Origin: Asparagopsis taxiformis
Lineage: Eukaryota; Rhodophyta; Florideophyceae; Bonnemaisoniales; Bonnemaisoniaceae
Reading direction: 5' to 3'
NCBI GenBank assembly: GCA_030407315.1
Contig: JALQPE010000535.1
Location: forward strand, 186,001 to 250,000
Length of the DNA: 64,000 nucleotides
Below the pieces are notes generated by a model that made no database searches, was not told the origin of the DNA, and worked only from the letters and a program-made list of their open reading frames with translations. Position numbers and translations under genes: made by a program. Positions within the stretch are counted from its first letter, which is position 1; the number at the start of each line of letters is the position of its first letter. Positions 1 to 9,259 of this stretch are shown piece after piece.

Positions 1-591
1 GCTCTCCCGAATGAGGGAGACGAAGAAGACTTGGCAGAAAGTAGATTTGCAAGGGAAGCTGTAAACGCTGCAGCGAAAGCAGGTGGGCTTACACTCAAAC
101 TGAGAGTTAAAACGCCTGACGTGGCAGCATGGGATCTCGTGGAGCAGCTACGCGAGCAATTGGCAGAAGAACGGGAGGAGCGTAAGCGGCTGGAAAATAC
201 AGAGTCTATTTTATTACATGCAGAGGAGCGTGTGAGTGCGTCAGAGAGGGAAGTGCAAAAGCTGCGTGAGCGAAATGCGGCACTGACGCTTGAATTGAAG
301 GATTTGGAGGTGATGGCGTCTCAGGCTGGAAAGAACAAGGATGCGATGATTCGACAAATGGAAGCGGCATTGATGAAAGCTGAACGAAATTTGCAAGCAA
401 TGTTCCAAGTACAGTTTGAACAGAAGGAAGCAGCGGAGCGACAGCAGCAATCGAACATGAGGCAGAGGATAATGAGACGGAGACTGAGGAATTTTCTGGT
501 ACGGAATCGAGCATTCTACAAAGTGACTCAAGAGATGTTTCATCATCTACCGAAGCAGGAGATCATGGAGCAAGAACTGCACAAACCATAA
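1..591 (+). CDS. 3' end of a coiled-coil protein (partial)
   Basis: The frame is open from the left edge, so the gene starts outside the window. The visible 190 or so residues are strongly helical and charged. From about residue 40 they show heptad-like spacing with many E, R, K, L and Q, typical of a long coiled coil; there is no catalytic motif. I do not recognise a family. The frame ends at 591, but its last 50 residues turn arginine-rich, while another frame (420-803) is open and gives a much more natural acidic tail. The true C-terminus may lie there, reached by a small intron or an indel. Medium confidence that this is a gene, low on its exact end. Confidence 0.5.
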   Translation, partial: ALPNEGDEEDLAESRFAREAVNAAAKAGGLTLKLRVKTPDVAAWDLVEQLREQLAEEREERKRLENTESILLHAEERVSASEREVQKLRERNAALTLELKDLEVMASQAGKNKDAMIRQMEAALMKAERNLQAMFQVQFEQKEAAERQQQSNMRQRIMRRRLRNFLVRNRAFYKVTQEMFHHLPKQEIMEQELHKP

Positions 592-803
592 CAGATACTG
601 GCGAAAGCGAAGTGGAAAGCGACAATTTGGAGGAGAATTGTACTGTGGACAATACGGAACATACGGAAAGTGATCTGGAAGAGGCGGAAAGTGGAGAGCA
701 ACGGAATATTGAGGCGCCAATTGTCCAAGAGATGTACATGTCGAAAGCTGCTTCCAAGGAACTAGAAGAAGCCATTTCGTCAGAGGGCCTGACGCTGATT
801 TAG
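420..803 (+). other. Open acidic frame, probable alternative C-terminus of the coiled-coil gene
   Basis: A second plus-strand frame is open from just after a TGA at 417 to the TAG at 801-803. It encodes a Glu/Asp/Ser/Thr-rich segment with a short helical end. It overlaps the end of the first frame by about 170 bp, lacks an early ATG, and relates to it by a -1 shift. Composition suggests the coding frame switches here, through a splice I could not place with confidence or an indel. Confidence 0.35.
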
Positions 804-1032
804 AATCATAAAGAGGAAGCGATAGTTTATAACAGGAATAAGTTATTGAAGACACAAGTCTTTCGATCAGTAACCGCTGTACACAACCGTAGGCCCAAAA
901 ATTGAAATTGATGAAATTCACCAAGCGCGCATAACACGCGCTGCATGGCCGCATGACAACAAACGTCTATATAAATCTGTTAGCATCTGTCAACGCCAGC
1001 GCGACACTTATCGTTCCCCCGCACGCATCTAC

Positions 1033-1299
1033 ATGAAAGTCACTATCGAACAAGTTCGTCTCGTCGCCGCCTGGACTTGGAACGCCGGGGACGACGCGTG
1101 TGGCATTTGTCGCAACGCATTTGATGGTTGCTGTCCCGATTGCAACATTCCCGGAGACGCGTGTTCGATTGTGTGGGGCGGCTGCAAGCATCCGTTCCAT
1201 CTGCACTGCATAACCAAGTGGGTGAGTGCTCAACCGCCCGAGCAGCAGAAATGTCCGATGTGCCGCCAAGACTGGATCTTTCAGTCCGAAAAACAATAG
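1033..1299 (+). CDS. APC11: Anaphase-promoting complex subunit 11 (RING-H2)
   Basis: This 88-residue protein has the full length of APC11, the catalytic RING subunit of the anaphase-promoting complex, which with the cullin-like APC2 transfers ubiquitin to cyclins and securin in the nucleus. The start is MKVTIEQV. A W-x-W segment is followed by CGICRNAF, then GCCPDCNIPGD (the APC11-specific inserted zinc site), then WGGCKHPFHLHCI and CPMCRQDW, giving all ring Cys and His ligands. The last 49 nt overlap the start of the next gene in another frame. Family assignment is very secure. Confidence 0.95.
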   Translation: MKVTIEQVRLVAAWTWNAGDDACGICRNAFDGCCPDCNIPGDACSIVWGGCKHPFHLHCITKWVSAQPPEQQKCPMCRQDWIFQSEKQ

Positions 1300-1952
1300 C
1301 GCGTCGTCCGAACGAGCCTCGATCGGCCAATGCGGCGCATTTGAACAAGTACTACGCGCAGCGTTACCGACTGTTCAACCGCTTCGACGACGGCATCGTC
1401 CTCGACGAAGTCTCGTGGTACTCGGTGACGCCGGAGAAGATCGCCGCGCATATCGCCGATCGCTTTCGCGGCATGCACGTCGTGCTCGACGTGTTCAGCG
1501 GTGCGGGTGGAAACTCGATCCAATTTGCGCTCGCTGGACTGTGGGTCGTGGCGGTGGAGATTGATGCCAAGAGAATTGAACTGGCTGTGCATAATGCAAA
1601 GGTGTATGGTGTTGATAAGTACATCGAGTTTATTCATGCGGATGCGTATGAATTCCTGCCGAGCTTTCTGGGATGCCAGACGGTTTTTGATGCCGTGTTC
1701 ATGTCGCCGCCGTGGGGAGGCCCCGAGTATTTGAAGGAGGCATGTTTTGACGTGTCGGTGTTTCGGAAGATCATTGCTGACGCACGAGCCATAACGGAAA
1801 ATGTGGCGATTCTTTTACCGCGCAACACGCAGGCGCAGGACCTTTTGCGCTATTTCGGTGCGTGCGAAATGGAGGATAATTACCTTGATACCAAGCTGAA
1901 GACTGTGACCGTGTACTTTGGTAGAGGGCTTATAAGAAAAGATAGACAGTAG
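1251..1952 (+). CDS. TGS1: Trimethylguanosine synthase-like cap methyltransferase
   Basis: The protein (233 aa from ATG 1251) matches the catalytic core of TGS1, which converts the m7G caps of snRNAs and snoRNAs to trimethylguanosine using SAM. Signature parts are YYAQRYRLFNRFDDGI and SWYSVTPEKIA, the SAM loop DVFSGAGGNSIQFA, and the catalytic SPPWGGPEY motif, ending with KLKTVTVYFG. It lacks the long N-terminal region of animal TGS1, as do yeast and many protist versions. The only sensible in-frame ATG lies inside the APC11 coding sequence, 49 nt before the APC11 stop. The frame is open upstream to 1128, but that part is an APC11 shadow. Confidence 0.92.
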   Translation: MSDVPPRLDLSVRKTIARRPNEPRSANAAHLNKYYAQRYRLFNRFDDGIVLDEVSWYSVTPEKIAAHIADRFRGMHVVLDVFSGAGGNSIQFALAGLWVVAVEIDAKRIELAVHNAKVYGVDKYIEFIHADAYEFLPSFLGCQTVFDAVFMSPPWGGPEYLKEACFDVSVFRKIIADARAITENVAILLPRNTQAQDLLRYFGACEMEDNYLDTKLKTVTVYFGRGLIRKDRQ

Positions 1953-2198
1953 TTGACATGGAATGAGTTTGTAAAGTGAATATAGAACATCATATGTGTG
2001 CTGTGCGCCCATTGGATATGCAAATTGCACTCAAGATATTTCACCTTTGCTCGTCTTTAATTTGTTGCTTCTGAGGCTGTACAAGCCAATCGATCTGCTT
2101 CGCACACGCCCAAAATATCGTACAAAGGCGAGATTCAGGCTGTGACATCAACCCTCCCAATTCTTCCCAATCGAACAGAGCACCTTGTCCAAGCAACC

Positions 2199-3188
2199 AT
2201 GGCCTTTGTTCTGCCCGTTTCCAGTCCCTTTCTGCGCCCATCGACTGCGCTCACTGTTTCGAATCACCGCCACATTACAACGAGGCACAATTACCGAACA
2301 TGCATCTCCACTCACATGGCACTTTCGCTACCAGAATCCAACTCTGCAGCGCGTGTAAAATTCCCATCGCTGCGCCCAGATTCCTTCCGTCATCCCATCG
2401 ACGTGCGCGCAACCAAAGCCCTACGTTCTCTCATCGGGCTCGAAGTTGTGCTCCGCGCGTTGTTGAACGCTGCCGAACAAACCATGTTTTTCGAGAACAT
2501 CGCCACTGGCGTCAAGGTGAGCGAGAAGCAGTATCCGAGCATCAATTCTATGTTAACAGAGGCATGCACCGTTCTCGATATCGCAGTTCCAGAGTTGTAT
2601 GTTCGCCAGAACCCAGTGCCGAATGCGTACACGTTGGCCGTGCAGGGAAACAAACCATTTATTGTAATTCACTCATCATTAATCGATCTATTGACACCCA
2701 ACGAGTTGCAAGCCGTCATCGCGCATGAACTCGGCCATTTGAAGAGCGAACATGGCGTCTGGGTATCCATGGCCAATCTTTTACTGCTTTTGTCCGCTGC
2801 TACGCTGGGAGGTTCATTGGGACGAGCTGCGTATGAACTGTTAAACACACAGCTACTTGCATGGCAAAGGGCGGCCGAATTGACATGCGACCGAGCAATG
2901 CTACTCGTGGTACAGGATTCAACTGTTGCCATGTCTGCCCTCATGAAGCTAGCGGGCGGAACTACAAAGTATTCCGACGAAATGGACGTCGAAGAATACC
3001 TCACACAGGCGGAAAAATTTGATAAGGCTTCCAATACTCGTATTGGCCGCTTGATGCGCGAATCTATGACCACGACTGCTACACATCCACTTCCCATCTT
3101 GCGCGTACGAGAATTGAAGAGATGGTCGCAATCCAACCATTTTCGATCTCTCATTCGTTCTGGAAAGCCGCTTTCGCTCAATGCATGA
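2199..3188 (+). CDS. M48-family zinc metalloprotease, probably plastidic (PGM48-like)
   Basis: A 329-residue M48 peptidase. The metal site HELGH (residues 176-180) sits in HELGHLKSEH, and AAELTCDRA downstream supplies the third Glu ligand. A hydrophobic leucine-rich segment follows the HELGH helix and may associate with membrane. The first 45 or so residues are rich in Ser, Thr, His and Arg and poor in acids, as in a plastid transit peptide. ATG 2199 (ACCATGG context) was preferred over 2142. The closest known type is the plant plastoglobule protease PGM48 (At3g27110); this is from memory of the family, not a search. It converges with the MRG gene, 134 bp between stops. Confidence 0.82.
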   Translation: MAFVLPVSSPFLRPSTALTVSNHRHITTRHNYRTCISTHMALSLPESNSAARVKFPSLRPDSFRHPIDVRATKALRSLIGLEVVLRALLNAAEQTMFFENIATGVKVSEKQYPSINSMLTEACTVLDIAVPELYVRQNPVPNAYTLAVQGNKPFIVIHSSLIDLLTPNELQAVIAHELGHLKSEHGVWVSMANLLLLLSAATLGGSLGRAAYELLNTQLLAWQRAAELTCDRAMLLVVQDSTVAMSALMKLAGGTTKYSDEMDVEEYLTQAEKFDKASNTRIGRLMRESMTTTATHPLPILRVRELKRWSQSNHFRSLIRSGKPLSLNA

Positions 3189-3322
3189 GCAACGACTGTG
3201 CTGCATAACACACATACTGCTTGATACCGCTTTGTGAATAAACAACATTTGGACGTTGATGAGCTCGCCCGCTCGCAATGCAACATTTCAAAAATAACTT
3301 TGTAAACGTGATGTCTTGCAGC

Positions 3323-4195
3323 TTACATTTCGGAATACTTTGTGACCGCATTCAAGTACTCCTCAGGTGCTGCAACGTACTCGCTCAGAAACAGTATTCG
3401 GCCATTTTTCTGCAAGTACTTTGTCAACTCATTCACCTTGTTGGCAATGATTTGCATTTTGTCCCTATCCACTTCGGAGTTGTCCATGAGGTATGGAAGC
3501 TTCAAAACAAGGCGTAACAAATGCTCCGGTCCGTAAACAGTGCTTGGCGTGCGCGTCGCATCCTCCGCTGCTCCAGAATGGAACGTTTGATTGTATTGAT
3601 GCCTCTCGAAACGGTAGAGCAAAATCTTTGGTAGTGCAGCGTTAAAGTACATTTGCAGTGACTCTGCCACTTCTCTCGTCGCCTTGTCCGCCGTTGTGCG
3701 TCGCGCATTAATCCATTTCTCGAGAACTTGCTGTACAGAGGGTGTTCGAGGTAATGGAACTAACATGCGCTCCTTGGTGATATACTCCCAATCATCGACC
3801 AATTGACGTTGCATACCGGGAGGAATCTGGAAATAGGAATCGAGCGGTGACGATTCGGGTAACGACTTTTCCTTTTCTTCTTTCTCCTCTTTTTCAGTCT
3901 CCACTGGCTGCAACGCTTGCTGACGCATTTTGGCACCATTGAGCAAGCGATGAGCAATGCGCAAATTGTCATCATTGTGTTCGAAGACCTGATCATGTGA
4001 CACCGACTCGTCCCATGACTTTTTCCAGCCCTGAAAATGAACGGTGTAATTTATTGCACGACCGCCTTCGCGCTGGTTGATTGCCAGTACACGCGCTTCG
4101 TACAGCAGGTTGCCGTGAAAGGCGAGCACAACCTCGTCTACTTCAAAGTCAGTGTCGGAGGGTTTGGGGCGATCTCCCTCGCTGAGCGCGGCCAT
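3323..4195 (-). CDS. MRG15/MORF4L/Eaf3-like chromodomain protein
   Basis: A 290-residue protein of the MRG family, a subunit of NuA4-type acetyltransferase and Rpd3S-type deacetylase complexes that reads H3K36 methylation. The N-terminal chromo-barrel covers about residues 15-75 (VDEVVLAFHGNLLYEARVL, then HFQGWKKSWDE). A charged linker follows, including a KEEKEEKEK run, then the C-terminal MRG domain from about residue 110 (DDWEYITKERMLVPLPR, YGPEHLLRLVLKLPYL, LFLSEYVAAPEEYL). ATG 4195 (MAALSEGD) is chosen; an extension to 4297 lacks family features. It faces the NAC gene across a 446-bp divergent promoter region. Confidence 0.92.
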   Translation of the reverse strand: MAALSEGDRPKPSDTDFEVDEVVLAFHGNLLYEARVLAINQREGGRAINYTVHFQGWKKSWDESVSHDQVFEHNDDNLRIAHRLLNGAKMRQQALQPVETEKEEKEEKEKSLPESSPLDSYFQIPPGMQRQLVDDWEYITKERMLVPLPRTPSVQQVLEKWINARRTTADKATREVAESLQMYFNAALPKILLYRFERHQYNQTFHSGAAEDATRTPSTVYGPEHLLRLVLKLPYLMDNSEVDRDKMQIIANKVNELTKYLQKNGRILFLSEYVAAPEEYLNAVTKYSEM

Positions 4196-4641
4196 TTTCC
4201 GAAAATAACACAGCTGCGAAGCGTGCACTTGGCGTTGACGCAGATTGTAGGTCGACAGGTCGATGACGAAGGAGCCATCGATGACGAGTTTGTCCAAGCT
4301 CAGCGTTGCGCTATGACATTCGAATTTGTACCGCTGATGCGGCTCCGAAACGAGGCATAGGAATTATAAGTATAAAAGTATATACACTTGTTGCCCGACA
4401 CGTGTACAGATCTGGTTTCGGATCGCGATTCGATCTCTGCAAAACCTGATCAGCGAGCGGCCGTATGGACGACGGCATAACCCTGTGTCTTATGGATCGG
4501 TTGCGGTTGCAGTAGAGCCAACGCTGTCGCAAATTATACCGCATTCAAGCACGTCGTACGCGGATACTCGCACTTTTGCCAACGTTAGTTTATCGCGTTT
4601 CCACATCCGCCGTCTGCACGATCTCGACATCTTCATTGACA
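4196..4641. promoter_or_regulatory. Divergent intergenic region between the MRG and alpha-NAC genes
   Basis: This 446-bp space separates two divergent genes and must hold both promoters. It contains an AT-rich stretch with TATA-like words around 4360-4385. I see no gene, RNA or repeat in it. Confidence 0.4.
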
Positions 4642-5271
4642 ATGGCCGGGGAGATAGTTGAGGAGAAGCCGCCGGAGACGGTTGTGGCCGAGGCAAGCGA
4701 TGGGGACGACGAAGATGAAGACGACGCACCGGAGCTCACAGATGCTCCGGCCGTCGATCCGTCGATTGCCGCGACTGCAGCTGCTATGGCTGCGGAGGGT
4801 GAGGAAGAAGGCGAGGTCAAGCACTCAAGAGCTGAGAAGAAGAGTCGAAAGGCGTTGCAAAAGCTCGGACTCAAGACCGTTTCCGGCGTCACGCGTGTAA
4901 CTGTCAAAAAGAATAAGAATTACTTGTTTGTCATTTCCAAACCTGAGGTCTACAAGTCACCGCAATCAGATACCTATATCATTTTCGGAGAAGCAAAGAT
5001 TGAAGATCTGTCCGCTGCTGCGCAAAATCGCGCCGCCGAGCAGTTCAAGATGCCCGAAATGGGAGTCACCAGTCAGGCACCAGCAAGCGGAGAACCAGCT
5101 GTGGCAGATGACGATGACGAGGATGAGGATCTTGATGATACCGATTTGGAGCAGAAGGACATTGAACTTGTCATGTCCCAGGCTGATGTGTCGCGTGCAA
5201 AGGCTATCAAGGCTCTTAGGAAGAGTGATAAGGATGTTGTCGATGCTATTATGGGATTGACAATGAGCTAA
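4642..5271 (+). CDS. NACA: Nascent polypeptide-associated complex subunit alpha
   Basis: A 209-residue alpha-NAC, which with beta-NAC forms the ribosome-bound dimer that shields nascent chains and restrains SRP targeting. The N-terminus is acidic. The NAC domain spans roughly residues 58-125 ([48 protein letters not shown]). A second acidic run precedes the C-terminal UBA domain ([20 protein letters not shown], residues about 168-209). ATG 4642 gives the usual start and length; the upstream in-frame extension to 4576 has no family features. The stop is 111 bp from that of the convergent TBC gene. Confidence 0.96.
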   Translation: MAGEIVEEKPPETVVAEASDGDDEDEDDAPELTDAPAVDPSIAATAAAMAAEGEEEGEVKHSRAEKKSRKALQKLGLKTVSGVTRVTVKKNKNYLFVISKPEVYKSPQSDTYIIFGEAKIEDLSAAAQNRAAEQFKMPEMGVTSQAPASGEPAVADDDDEDEDLDDTDLEQKDIELVMSQADVSRAKAIKALRKSDKDVVDAIMGLTMS

Positions 5272-5382
5272 TCTAGACGAGAGTAAATTTGACGCACGTC
5301 ATCGTTTACGCCAAGACAAAAGTCTAGAAGGGTTGTTTATTGGACAAATTATATATCAGTTGTAAGTTATGTGATCTTGTGG

Positions 5383-6483
5383 TTACAAAATACCCCTGTC
5401 ACGAAGCTGCTCTCTTCTTGTGGTCGCTTGTACTATAACACTATCAATGTCTATGGCGGGTAGCTTGTCCAACAGGCCAGTTATTCGTTCGGTGTCATCG
5501 CAGTCTTGTAGTTCTGGCTTGATGTGGTCGATACATACAAGACATACGTACGGATGAAGCCTGAGATTATCGGTGGATAAATTTGCAAAGTAAGCGTCCC
5601 ATAATCGTAGGAGGGAACGACGAGGTAACTGTTGAACGAGCAGACCCCTCAACCACTTACGAACCCACCTTGTGATGTCGACCTCTTCCAACACGAAATG
5701 ATCGTGTAAATCCAAGTGCAAAGTTCGGAACAAGGTGATAAACTCGGAGACAGCTTCCTGTAAACCCTCATTTGTGAACAAATGTCCATGGCGCTGCATC
5801 AAGGCGTTGAACCCATAAAACGCATCTGCTTCGGACGGCATAATCTCCACAAACGGGGCACAGAGCTGAACCATATCAGAATAATACTCCACATTTGCGC
5901 TAGTGGTATGCAAGTAAACATTTATGACCCTTGTGAATTTGTGAAGTATATCAGTGTCAAGAATACGCAACTTTGCACGCTGACCAGCATGGACATACTT
6001 CATGGGACGTCCGTTGAGGTCCTTGACAGCACCATTACCAATAGCGGTATCCGGCAACGGGGGCGCTTCATCGTCCTCACTATCGCCGTCACAACTTTCA
6101 CCACTAGTGGACCCCTGTCTACCGGGTTTTTTTTGATGAGTGGAAACGGGTTGATAGACGGTTCGAGACCTCTTGAAGACTGTACGAATACTGCGCGCTA
6201 CATCGTCGTCACTGTCAACGGCACTACAAAGGGCGGTGTAGTCGCGGTGACGCTTGGAATCGAGGGCGAAACGGGGGGGAAAGTTTGTGGGGGACGCGGC
6301 GAGTAGAAGCTTCCACACGGTGGGACGCACGTCGGGCGGTATACCAGCGCGTGCGGCGCGTTTGAGTTTGGGCACATCGACGGCGGTGTTGGCGTCGAGC
6401 AGATCACGGAAGAGCTGGGTTTGAGTGTCTGGGGGGTCGGGACGGAAAGGTGGCGTCGGGAAAGTCGCGGCGGTGTGTAGCAT
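5383..6483 (-). CDS. TBC-domain protein lacking the catalytic residues
   Basis: A 366-residue protein with the Rab-GAP TBC fold. Visible parts are GIPPDVRPTVWKLLL (TBC motif A, residues about 48-62), a variable acidic insert (about 90-160), then helices with EADAFYGFNALM and RWVRKWLRGLLVQQLPRRSLLRLWDAYFA. Known active TBC domains carry an Arg finger in IxxDxxR and a Gln finger in YxQ. Here the YCQGM-like site reads YYSDM and no clear IxxDxxR precedes it. It may therefore bind a partner without GAP activity; TBC1D7, a TSC-complex subunit that also lacks these residues, is one possibility. The start MLHTAATFP is the first ATG. Confidence 0.75.
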   Translation of the reverse strand: MLHTAATFPTPPFRPDPPDTQTQLFRDLLDANTAVDVPKLKRAARAGIPPDVRPTVWKLLLAASPTNFPPRFALDSKRHRDYTALCSAVDSDDDVARSIRTVFKRSRTVYQPVSTHQKKPGRQGSTSGESCDGDSEDDEAPPLPDTAIGNGAVKDLNGRPMKYVHAGQRAKLRILDTDILHKFTRVINVYLHTTSANVEYYSDMVQLCAPFVEIMPSEADAFYGFNALMQRHGHLFTNEGLQEAVSEFITLFRTLHLDLHDHFVLEEVDITRWVRKWLRGLLVQQLPRRSLLRLWDAYFANLSTDNLRLHPYVCLVCIDHIKPELQDCDDTERITGLLDKLPAIDIDSVIVQATTRREQLRDRGIL

Positions 6484-7583
6484 GGTGACGGATTGCGAAC
6501 GCGTGTGGGTTTGACGAGGTGAGGACGTTGAGCATTGTGTGGTTTAACTGTGGCTTGGTGAGCATGAAAATAGATGCAGGTGTCCTGAATGCGCCGATTT
6601 GCCATCTGGAACGTTGTGAATGGCGCATTATGCCGGCTACTTGCGGCGGTTACTGATAGAGAGGGAGCATTCCCGAAAAGGAAAAGGGTGATTTTTTGTT
6701 ATTTTTTCGACGCCAGCGTCATCAGCTTCCAGCATTGTTGTGTTTTGTACAATTCAAATCTGTTAAAGGTGTGGATTAGGGTTTTTTTCGATTATGCAGT
6801 CTCTAAAGTTTGAAAATATTGGTCTCCTTTTGAGGAAAGTTCATGACAGAAGTATGTACAAGCTTCATGTTGGTTGGTACTGTAGCCAAAGTGATTGGTG
6901 CAGGTTGTCTTGCTGAGCAAGATTGTCGTCGTAGATCTATCTACCCACAAGGGTACTCGTGTGGTCGAGTAACTGTAGTACCTTCAGTGGCAGACGTTGT
7001 TCGAAATATAATCGAGCTTCCGTCCTAAAAGATTTACTGGAGATGAGCGGTGCTCCACGGTTGGTTTGGATTTTTTCGCCACCGGTACATGTGCTGTACA
7101 CACGTGTGACACGTAAAGTGTCTGCGGAGTAGAGCAGCCGACGAGTGAACCAAATCGAGATACTTTCGTATCTCGCTCAAGTGCGTGCTGCCGGATAATT
7201 TCGCATACCTGATACCCCGTAACGTACGGCTCACACGATTCCATGTGCCATGAAATCCCATTCATATTCAACGTGTAGAGACATAAACGTGTCATTCGTG
7301 TCCTGTGTGGACGTACTTGGCACATTGCAGATGGCTGTTGTTCCGCAAATATCCGTACGGAGAGTTTGCTGACCCGAGAATCGACAACGATCTCCGGGAT
7401 AACCCTGGAATCTCTCACTTGAAAATCTACATTTTTCGAAACTATCTCCGCGCCCAATTCATTTCATTCAATAGCTCAGAACCCCGCCATGCAACCCGAT
7501 TTATTCACCCCTCAGCCATACTAAACGCCTCTCCTGACGCCACCTCCATGCCCACCGGCCTTCACCACCCATCAACTTTCGCC
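6484..7583. promoter_or_regulatory. Divergent intergenic region, TBC and HAT genes
   Basis: About 1.1 kb between divergent starts. The small plus-strand frame at 6843-7028 and the open frame upstream of the HAT start (7305-7583) show no family features and are probably untranslated. No RNA gene or repeat was recognised. Confidence 0.4.
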
Positions 7584-9176
7584 ATGGAAGCCTTCATCCC
7601 CATCACCTCCACATCCCCTTCGCTCTCATCCTCAAATGCTTTCGCGCCATCCTTGGCCCCGCTGCGGCGGCCAGCACCACCGCGCATCCCGGCCCTCTCG
7701 TCAATGCGCGTCACCGCCCCAGTAGATGTAGAAACCGAGCTCAACATTTCCTCGCTGACCGTGCTGGAGAAGCCGCCGAGATTGCCCACTCCTACACCCG
7801 ACCACTCTCGCGGCGTTCCACCAGCTTCGGATTCGCTTGTTGCCGTCCGATCTCTCGTCTCCGAGGGGAAGTATGATGCCGCCCGTTCCGCTTTCGAAGC
7901 CCTCCTAGATAACGACAGCGCAGAGCAATCTGAGATCCTTCGTAGCTGGGCCTACATGGAGGGTGTTTGCGGAGACTTGGAACTGGCACGAAAGCTCTTC
8001 AGTCGTGCTCTTCTCGCCGCAGATGCACCCGCTGTCCAAGCTGCTGCGTGGAATGCACAAGCAATCGTGGAGCAGCGCCACGGGCGCATTTCCCAGGCGC
8101 GGAAATGTTTTCTTCAAGGCAACATAGCCGACCCCACACATGCGCCCTTGTGTCAGTCGTGGGCGATCTTTGAATCCAAGTATGGTACGAAGCATCGCGC
8201 TCGTAAACTCTTCTCTACGGGTGCTGAACTGAACAAACGCTCGCATAGGATTTGGATTGCCTGGGCCAATTTTGAAGCTGGGGAGGATAATCTGGCTAGA
8301 GCAAGATTTTTGTTCAGAACCGCGTTGACCAATGCGGTGGATGATGAAGATGGTATTGTGGTCATTCTGAGCTGGACTAAGTTTGAGGCCAAGCACAAGC
8401 AATTCCCGCGTGCGCGAGCCCTCTATCAGGAAGGCGTGACACGTTACGGCAAGCAGTGTGCAAAGCTTCTGCATGGTTGGGCTACTCTAGAGAGTCATGC
8501 CCGTAATTATGATCGCTCCCGACAGTTGTTCCGGGCCACACTGGCTTGCCCGGGTATATCTGGTGCACTGGCTGCGCCGACATATCAAGCATGGGCACTT
8601 GCTGAGAAGAGGGTCGGAAATATTGGCACTGCTCGTAATCTGTTTGCTAAAGGCGCTGAGGCTAATCCGAATCATGTGTACATTTGGCAAGCGTGGGGCA
8701 TTATGGAGCAGAGATGCAACAATTTGTCTGACGCTCGCAAATATTTCAAGAAGGGTGTCGAAGTGGCGCCCAAGAACGCACCCACATGGAATGCTTGGGC
8801 TAGACTAGAGGCCGAGACGGGTGACATAGATGAGGCGCGTAGATTGTACAAGGCTGCAACAGATGCGGACCCACGCCATGGCAAGAGTTTGCAGGCATGG
8901 GCTGTTCTCGAAGGGCGACAGGGTAATTTTGATCGAGCACGAGATCTTTTCCGACGAGCGATTGCCACTGATCCGACGTGTGCGCCCGCATGGCAGGCAT
9001 GGGCGTGTATGGAAGAGACAGCTGGTCATGTCGATGTCGCTCGCGAGTTGTTCCAAAAGGGTGTGGATGCCGACCCGTTACATATCGCTGTATGGCAGGC
9101 ATGGGCGCAGATGGAGGATCGTGTGGGTGAATGGAAGTCGGGTCCAGCGTGCCTGCTGCCACGTCGAAATTTGTAA
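7584..9176 (+). CDS. HAT/TPR-repeat RNA-binding protein, Mbb1/HCF107-like, probably plastidic
   Basis: A 530-residue protein. About 110 Ser/Thr/Pro-rich residues at the N-terminus look like a plastid transit peptide. They are followed by at least nine half-a-TPR repeats of about 34 residues with the recurring pattern W..WA.(F/M)E...G....AR.LF..G (for example IWQAWGIMEQRCNNL, TWNAWARLEAETGDI). This architecture is that of Mbb1 of Chlamydomonas and HCF107 of Arabidopsis, which protect psbB/psbH transcripts in the chloroplast. ATG 7584 (GCCATGG) is chosen; 7548 is also possible. The tail after the last repeat is short. It converges with the P450 reductase gene, 83 bp between stops. Confidence 0.85.
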   Translation: MEAFIPITSTSPSLSSSNAFAPSLAPLRRPAPPRIPALSSMRVTAPVDVETELNISSLTVLEKPPRLPTPTPDHSRGVPPASDSLVAVRSLVSEGKYDAARSAFEALLDNDSAEQSEILRSWAYMEGVCGDLELARKLFSRALLAADAPAVQAAAWNAQAIVEQRHGRISQARKCFLQGNIADPTHAPLCQSWAIFESKYGTKHRARKLFSTGAELNKRSHRIWIAWANFEAGEDNLARARFLFRTALTNAVDDEDGIVVILSWTKFEAKHKQFPRARALYQEGVTRYGKQCAKLLHGWATLESHARNYDRSRQLFRATLACPGISGALAAPTYQAWALAEKRVGNIGTARNLFAKGAEANPNHVYIWQAWGIMEQRCNNLSDARKYFKKGVEVAPKNAPTWNAWARLEAETGDIDEARRLYKAATDADPRHGKSLQAWAVLEGRQGNFDRARDLFRRAIATDPTCAPAWQAWACMEETAGHVDVARELFQKGVDADPLHIAVWQAWAQMEDRVGEWKSGPACLLPRRNL

Positions 9177-9259
9177 TTTGTGCTGATCCGACAACTACTA
9201 TTGATACCTACAAAACAGTTTTTCCACTTTGTTCAATAAAACCATTATCACCTTAAGAG

